Shown piece after piece: positions 58,031 through 64,000 of a stretch of DNA of 64,000 nucleotides. The position numbers and the translations under genes are program-made. How positions within the stretch are numbered: the stretch's first letter is position 1; each line of letters starts with the position of its first letter. The notes beneath the pieces were generated by a model. That model was not told where the DNA came from, ran no database searches, and saw only the letters and a list, made by a program, of their open reading frames with translations. Origin of the DNA: Siderastrea siderea (Eukaryota; Cnidaria; Anthozoa; Scleractinia; Rhizangiidae); NCBI GenBank assembly GCA_964030785.1, contig OZ034968.1, positions 32,684,686-32,748,685 on the forward strand, read 5' to 3'.

Positions 58031-59879
58031 GAGGGTCCACAATAGGGTTCTCAGATCCCGCCATCCCGCCTATTTTTTCCTGTTAATCCCGCCGTCCCGC
58101 CCTTCTTTACGTCGAAATCCCGATCCCACCCAAATTTTTAAACAGTTTTCTTCTTTCATGATGAGTACAATGGATACACGACAAGTAAACACGTTTTTAT
58201 GGTCGATTGTCTCGATATCATCTAAAATTAAGTATCGCAACTATAAATGACCGTAAAAAGTGTTTCGTTTAATTTGTGTTATTCTGAGTTTTAGACCTGT
58301 TTTACCTTTTCTTGTCCAGGTATGAGTGAAAGGTAAAAATTGACAAGAATTGTTTGCTACGATATTCTGCCTATTCTCGGTCCTTCCTCCTTTTGGAAGA
58401 CAACCTACTGAGTATGTAAATGAAAATGTGGTTGTTCAAGTTGTGGGGTGGTAAGCGCGACTTGGGTTTGATCAGAAGGTCAACATTTCCTTAGACACAA
58501 ACGTTTTCTCCACATTGTTTCTCTACACCCAGCTGTATATAAATGGGTTGTGTCCTTAGACAAGGCTAGGGGCACAAAGGTCCTGCAAGATCGGTCCAGT
58601 TATGAGGTACCGTGAGGCACTAAATTTTTGCGGGTTCTAATTTTTGCGATTTTTGCGGGTTTTTTCACGATCCACAAAAAAAGTTCCACCAAAAAAAAAA
58701 AAAAACTCCAGCAAAAATTTTCTCCGCAAAAATTTACTCCACAATCAAAATTATATACAAACATTGCCTTTTACATGTAAGGTAAAATCATGTTGGTGCC
58801 CATTCACTTAAACTGTCTCTTTCGTTCGAAAAAAAATACGAAATTAGAACCAAAACATTCAGAAATAAAACGATGAAATTGCAGTTGGTAAGGAGCTCCT
58901 GAGTTGGTACGTTACAAGTACATGTATTTGACTGTTAAAGCTTTAAAGAAAAGGATCGTCTGAAGGTACTCCATTGATTAACTGCATGTTGTTCACTTGT
59001 ATTCGATTGTTTGGACACTAACAACGACAATGTTATAATTCCAAATAGAAGCCGACTTCCTGAAAATCGCAAAAATTAATTCCCAGCAAGAAAAACCAGT
59101 TTCTCCCAATCGCAAAAATTAGTTTCCGCAAAACACAAAAAATCGCCAATCCGCAAAATTAAACTCCCGCGAAAATTAAGTGTTACACGGTATGTAGAAA
59201 TGAAATGTAACAAAAGATTTATAAAAGTGGACTCGCCTAACTGACAGTTTATTTTAAAGCTTCCAGCGTCTTTATATTACTCGCTTTCAGTAAATTTCTT
59301 GTCGGAAATGTTTTTTTTTCCCGAAGAGAGGCATTCCTGCTCGCACTCTTTTCATAACATATAGCAACAAAATTTATGATGACTCTATGATGCCAAATAC
59401 CTCGTTTTTGGTGACCGCCGTTACATTACCGTCCACCGGTGTTGCCATACTGGCTAGACTATGGACTCAATGGAAAGGGTCGGAAAGGTTAAGAACGCAG
59501 ACGAGGCCAAGAAATGCGACACGGCAAGTGACTTGATACCTCTTTCCGAAATCAACACAAAAGAACTCATAATAGCTTGACATGCAGGCTACTCTTCCTT
59601 GATCAATTCATTACTTGAAAGCCAACACACTTCATTCACAAACGATCCATTTCTATCAGCCTGAGCTGGTCAAATCATGCAGTCTCGTAAAAATTAAAAT
59701 ACCGTATCCCGCTACTTTCCCCTTGCGATTCTCGCATCCCGACCTCTTAAAAACACAAAATCCCGCTCCCGCTCTCAATTGAAATTCCCGCTTCCCGCTC
59801 CTGTTTTCAGCTCCCATCAAGAATATCGCCACAAAAATTAGCCAAATCCCGCGTCCCGCCAAACCTATTGTGGACCCTC
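58031..59879. mobile_element. 1.85-kb nonautonomous DNA transposon
   Basis: Terminal inverted repeats GAGGGTCCACAATAGGGTT and AACCTATTGTGGACCCTC, flanked by AAACAG on both sides (58025-58030 and 59880-59885). Subterminal regions are rich in ATCCCGCC / TCCCGC repeats in both arms. No transposase frame. It contains the nested element at 58607-59193 and SINE-like debris near 58435-58560. Confidence 0.75.
58607..59193. mobile_element. nested TA-flanked MITE
   Basis: The left end TACCGTGAGGCACTAAATTT, TTGCGGG and the right end CCCGCGAAAATTAAGTGTTACACGGTA are imperfect inverted repeats. TA at both edges would fit a Tc1/mariner-type target duplication. The interior is dominated by CGCAAAAATTA-like motifs in both orientations. 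It sits inside the element 58031-59879 and so inserted later. Confidence 0.65.
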
Positions 59880-59940
59880 AAACAGCATATGACAAAATTC
59901 CATCCACAAAAATCCCTTAGCAACAGTGCCAGAACTATAG

Positions 59941-60159
59941 GTCATCATTGCTACCACCACCATCATCATCATCATCATCGTCATCATTACCATCGTCGTC
60001 GATGTTATCATCATCATCATAATCATGATCATCATTACCACTGTCATCATCACCATCACCATCATCATCATTACCACTGTCATCATCATCATCACCATCA
60101 TCACTACCATCGTCGTCGTTGTCCTCGTCATCATCATCATCATCACCATCATGATTGTC

Positions 60160-60250
<91 letters not shown>
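59941..60250. repeat. ~310-bp CAT/ATC trinucleotide array
   Basis: Interrupted ATC/ATT/GTC triplets from 59941, then an uninterrupted CAT run of about 27 units from 60168 to 60250. It produces long poly-His, poly-Asp, poly-Met and poly-Ile frames on both strands, none of which is a gene. Confidence 0.95.
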
Positions 60251-60504
60251 ACAAAAAACCATGCCACCACCACTATAGTGACCTATAGTCACGGCTGCTA
60301 TTAATCTTAAATCTGAGCCCATTAAGCACAACATAACAGGGTTTATTAGTTTGTCTGATTACTGTAGTGAAGTGTCATTTGTCCCGAGCAAACTATACTC
60401 TCCTTTCCTCTCAGCTCTGGTCTACAATACTTGATCACATGACTTTGTGCCTGTTGACCGAAAAAAAAAGACAGTTATCAAAATGATGTGCATGGTCATT
60501 ACAC

Positions 60505-60725
60505 ACAGAGGATATTGCACAGCAGGTGCGAAAATATAAATTCCATTTTTGAGTGGTAAAAACATTACTTTACAAATGAGTGCAGCGAATGAGTAAACTA
60601 TTGTTTTTACCATAAAAGATAAAATTCATATCTTCAAATCCCTTTGTTATATAAAAAATAGTATTTTTGCACAGACAACAATGTAAAGGCGGGAAATGAC
60701 GTCATTGATATCCTCGCTAGTGCCT
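60505..60725. repeat. diverged copy of the 4613-4860 repeat family
   Basis: GAGGATATTGCACAGCAGG, AGTGGTAAAAACA, AAAATTCATATCTTCAA and GGGAAATGACGTCATTGATA occur in the same order as in 4613-4860. The hairpin arms have decayed and the loop is longer here. Confidence 0.6.
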
Positions 60726-60762
60726 ATACTCACTGGTGCCACTTAACAAGCAGTCTATTTTC

Positions 60763-60990
60763 TAAATGTAAAGAAGATCCTCGCAGTTATTAACGCAACT
60801 TATGCAGCTCCCAGTTGGCTTGATAGTTGGCTTGATAGCTCCCAGTTGGCTTGATAGCTCAATTGGTTAGAGCGCTGCACCGGTATCGCAGAGAACAGGG
60901 TTCGAATCCCGGCAAGCCTGATTTTTTCGGGCTTTCTTTTCGCAACTGCATAAGTTGCGTTAATAACCGCGAGGATCTTCTTTACATTTA
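60763..60990. mobile_element. inverted-repeat element carrying a tRNA-like core
   Basis: Left arm 60763-60807 (TAAATGTAAAGAAGATCCTC start) and right arm 60946-60990 are reverse complements over 45 bases with one mismatch. Between them lie a short duplicated CAGTTGGCTTGATAG motif and a 72-base tRNA-like sequence (60848-60919). Confidence 0.8.
60848..60919 (+). ncRNA. tRNA-like sequence with Pol III boxes and T-run
   Basis: It starts GGCTTGATAGCTCAATTGGT and ends GGGTTCGAATCCCGGCAAGCC. The acceptor ends (GGCTTG / CAAGCC), the D-arm (GCTC / GAGC) and the T-arm with a perfect GGTTCGAATCC B box can pair. The anticodon stem is CTGC / GCAG with a loop reading CCGGTAT at best, which lacks the invariant T33, so a working tRNA is doubtful. 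Six Ts at 60922-60927 would end a Pol III transcript. More likely a tRNA-derived mobile RNA than a decoding tRNA. Confidence 0.55.
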
Positions 60991-61995
60991 TTTCTTCATT
61001 CCGCAGTTCAAATATATGAATTTCATATATTCATAATTTCAGTCTATTTCCTACTAAAACAATCTTGTCTTTACCATAAATAACATATATCACATTTAAC
61101 ACAAACAGTTTTGACACAATGAAACAAAACAAGACACCTATATAAATAATCAATTTTCCCACTTCACCACCGGCTATCTAGTTTCAAATACATAGGAGAG
61201 GGGTTGCACATACATGTACAGAATGGGCCAGTTCATTGGAAACTTTGAGGAAAAACTTGGTATCAAACCAAATTTTTAACTGATATTTATAAGTTACATG
61301 TACACATCCCTAACTGCCAGTGCCACAAGTAGTACAGGATGCAAGGCAAATAAAGAATACATCCATAAATTACAGAAGCAACTAAGTTTTAGAGCCATAA
61401 TAATTTCGTAATTGTAACCTTGTCATTAACAATTGCAATCACAGTTTAATTAAACAATTATTTTAGATTCACACTGTGAGCAGTGCTCTGACTGACATTT
61501 GGCACTGTCAGAAAAAGGCAAAATTAATGGTGTTGTGTTTTTCCTCAAACTCTCAACTTGCCTACAGTTTTCAAGAGCTAATGGTGAGGGTCCATTTAGC
61601 ACTGTTACTTATTTACTCTATGACATACAGCTATTTCAATTAACATTGTCGGTTTTCAAGCCTCGAGCTTACGCGACAAGACCGAAAGTTAGTATGGGTA
61701 GCTGTAAATCTCTTGTTATGGGGCTGTAATTTCACGGTTACACTGCCATAAGATGGGTGGAAGTACCATAAACAAGTTGCCTTTCTGGTTTATTTTCTGT
61801 AGGTGTGAGCCAGAGCTAAGTTTGGCAAGTTTATTAATAAATTACCCACATCGCCATGCGCTCTTATCGCGTAGGCGTTCCGACAACGTTAATTGAAATA
61901 GCTGTATGACTGAAGGAGAGCTCTAGATTCACATGCAGACTATGTTTACAGAAAACGAGTTTGTCAGTTGTCTGTGGCACAGTTGACACAGTCCC

Positions 61996-62115
61996 CTAAC
62001 AGCAGGGGCCTCTACAGACCTTGCTGCCCACCAACAGTTCTTCTGTTTCAAAGTCAAGCTCATTTGATGTTAGAGTGCAATTGTCACCACCGGTCTTCAT
62101 CACGTGTTTGAACAC
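61996..62115 (-). CDS. last exon of an unidentified gene
   Basis: Minus strand: acceptor (ATTGATAG) then a 40-codon frame starting VFKHVMKTGGDNCTLTSNE and ending LLVGSKVCRGPCC before TAG. Phase 0 entry. The acceptor, the absence of low-complexity bias and the following A/T-rich sequence with AATAAA candidates support a real terminal exon. The composition (acidic middle, cysteine-rich end) does not identify a family. The rest of the gene must lie beyond the right edge, because no further exon is visible up to 64000. Confidence 0.5.
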   Translation of the reverse strand: MFKHVMKTGGDNCTLTSNELDFETEELLVGSKVCRGPCC

Positions 62116-63021
62116 CTATCAATGAAAAATTAAAACAACAAATTTTAATTTAGGGGGGCAGGGGGGCAATAGCAGAAACACAGTATTGTGTAACTTAATT
62201 AACCTGTCTAAACATTTCATCTTAATTGTAATTTAAAATTACAATATTGGACAAAACTTTAAAGACCTGCACTGTATGTCACAAGCATTTTGCTGGCATT
62301 TTATCAAAAGAGTGCTAAAATTATGACTAAGTACCTTCGCTCTAACACAAAATGCTCCCAGAACACCAAGTGAAATTTTTGCAAGAGCAGCAAAACACAA
62401 TAATAGGGTTTAACAGATTAAGTCACAACCACAGAACTTCATTTCCATCTTGGTCAAGATGTCATGGCCATCATGCATAGATGATTACTGGGTGGCATCA
62501 GCTATTGTGGTGATGGGTTGGAGTAACTGGGCAACATGGTTGCACTGACAGCTTTGCTTTGCAATTTAGAGTTATTCAGTTTTTATAGGTATTATTCAGT
62601 TACATTTCTTGCATGCTCATTTTGAAATAGTCCCTCTATTCTCTGCCCAGCAGGTGGGTAGTTCGCCATTCTCGGACATTCACTAACCAACAGATAAATC
62701 ACCCTTTTAATACTATATATGTTAGATGTAAGTAGGGTAGACTCTATTGCGACACAGTTTATCACGTTTATTTGCTGATCATGGTCCATATTAGGCATGA
62801 GTAAAAGTATTTTACTTACATAACATGTAGTGCACTGTAGCTTTCAAGTTCACTTGCATATAGCTGTAGCTGGCGTGCACAAGTATATTCCTCAGATTAG
62901 CAATTTTCCCACACATTTCTCTTGTTTAACAGCCATGTGTCATAGTTTAATTTTGATTTTGTATGTTGAGTGTCATTGGTTCTTGTTTAGTTCATCAGTA
63001 GATTATTATTTTTATTAATTA

Positions 63022-63978
63022 CCCAGGGAGGGTACTCGAAGTACATGTATACATGACGGGGGGGGGGGGGGGGGTCCGACGTATTTTTTTGGGTTGCAAA
63101 TTTACACGCTCGGTATTTTTTTGGGTCAAGAGATCTGTCACGTATTTTTTTAGGTCTTAAAAAAATACGCGTATTATTTTGGGTCTTATCTCCGAGTGAA
63201 CTTTTCGTTTCGGGTTTTCGCTGATGATGGTCGAAGAGTACAATTACGCTATTCCTGCACGGAAGGCTTCGGCGAGCCATTATTTATACAGTTCACTAAT
63301 TCTATAAATGTACATTACCGGGAGAGATTTAAGGAAACATTTCAACACTTTTATACTATAGGTTTTTTTGTCAAGAGAGTATTGCAGTATTTTTTACGCT
63401 CGTTACAGTTCCTGTTCGAAAACGTGAAATTTAATTATGTGTAAGAGTACTTATTATGGCATTTCCGCACAGAAAGGCTTCGGCAAGCCATCACTTATAC
63501 AGTACACTAATTCCTTAAATGTATTACCGAGAGAGATTAAGGGAAACATTTCGACAACTTTGTACTATAGGTTTTTTAAGAGAGTATTGTAGTATATTTC
63601 TTAATGCTCGTTACAGTTCCTGTTAGAAAATGTGAAATTTAATTATGTATCATAACCACAATCTGATGAAAGAGGTATGCTGATATAGTGTCACAATGAG
63701 GACCTGTCTGTAAATGTGGAGCAGAAGGGAGGATGAAGAGACATTAATGGACATACCAATTTCATAAGCTTATTGATGCAAAATCATGCATTAGAAAGTT
63801 CTGCTTAATTGAATAAATCAGTATTGAGGTATTTAAGTCTTGTATTTTTTTGGGTTGGAAATTTTGATGCCAGGTATTTTTTTGGGTCTAAAATTTCAGG
63901 TTTGTGTATTTTTTTGGGTTTGCAATATGAAGCTCCATCGGACCCCCCCATCATGTATAGTTCGAGTACCCCCCTGGG
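63022..63978. mobile_element. 957-bp hAT-like nonautonomous element
   Basis: Terminal inverted repeats CCCAGGGAGGGTACTCGAA and TTCGAGTACCCCCCTGGG, flanked by ATTAATTA on both sides (63014-63021 and 63979-63986). An 8-bp duplication fits hAT transposition. Inside are repeated TATTTTTTTGGGT units near both ends, a poly-G run, and two tandem copies of a roughly 210-bp unit (about 63240-63445 and 63455-63655). It lies in the last intron of the gene ending at 61996. Confidence 0.8.
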
Positions 63979-64000
63979 ATTAATTACCTTTGTTGTGAAT

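Larger units (their letters stand above)
55272..61995. other. repeat-rich intergenic region
   Basis: No supported protein gene. It holds a fold-back with internal tandem duplication (56024-56412), palindrome copy 2 (57828-57974), a 1.85-kb transposon with a nested element (58031-59879), a trinucleotide array (59941-60250), a diverged inverted repeat (60505-60725) and a tRNA-like inverted-repeat element (60763-60990). The 1-kb stretch 61000-61995 is probably the 3' UTR of the minus-strand gene ending at 61996, with AATAAA candidates (TTTATT at 61791-61796 and 61829-61834). Confidence 0.5.

Noticed and set aside
59865..60288. Long poly-His, poly-Asp, poly-Met and poly-Ile frames on both strands
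   Set aside because: All come from the CAT/ATC triplet array; no start context, splice sites or non-repeat sequence supports a gene.
60848..60919. Functional tRNA gene
   Set aside because: The anticodon loop lacks T33 and the anticodon stem is imperfect; reported instead as tRNA-like mobile sequence.
1..64000. CRISPR arrays, operons or prokaryotic signals
   Set aside because: No regularly spaced repeats; genes are split by introns, so the DNA is nuclear animal sequence.

Overview
This is a eukaryotic genomic window with intron-rich animal genes, GT-AG splice sites, AATAAA polyadenylation signals, tRNA-derived SINEs, an L1-like LINE and many short fold-back (MITE-like) repeats. The gene content and repeat style suggest a cnidarian, most likely an anthozoan such as a stony coral. 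That assignment is inferred from recalled families, not from a search.

Layout, left to right: (1) the 3' six exons of an SLC9B/NHA-type Na+/H+ exchanger, + strand (1245-6627; upstream exons lie off the left edge). (2) A copine gene, - strand (coding 18894 down to 9064), with two C2 domains and a copine-type vWA domain; one short C2B exon could not be placed. (3) A repeat-filled intergenic stretch (about 19.4-23.7 kb) with a tRNA-SINE and several inverted-repeat elements. (4) AKIP1, - strand (28565 down to 23669), five small phase-0 exons. (5) Head to head with it, a C11orf16-like gene, + strand (29034-41733), with an N-terminal vWA domain, a DUF4537/Tudor-like region, a duplicated-exon module and a coiled-coil tail; one intron holds a 4.4-kb element with about 0.86-kb inverted-repeat arms. 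(6) A full-length L1-type retrotransposon (43927-49361) with both ORFs open and a perfect 14-bp target-site duplication. (7) An M28 glutamate-carboxypeptidase-like gene (NAALAD/FOLH1 family), - strand (55271 down to 49412); the L1 lies 36 bp beyond its stop codon. (8) A long repeat-rich stretch (55.3-62 kb) with palindromic MITEs, nested transposons, a trinucleotide array and an inverted-repeat element carrying a tRNA-like core. (9) The last exon of an unidentified - strand gene (62115 down to 61996), and a hAT-like 957-bp element at the right edge.

The genes do not form a pathway. The most informative gene arrangement is the AKIP1/C11orf16 pair, which are also neighbours in human (11p15), so this looks like very old conserved linkage. 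Most other structure is mobile-element history: at least six fold-back families have readable target-site duplications.
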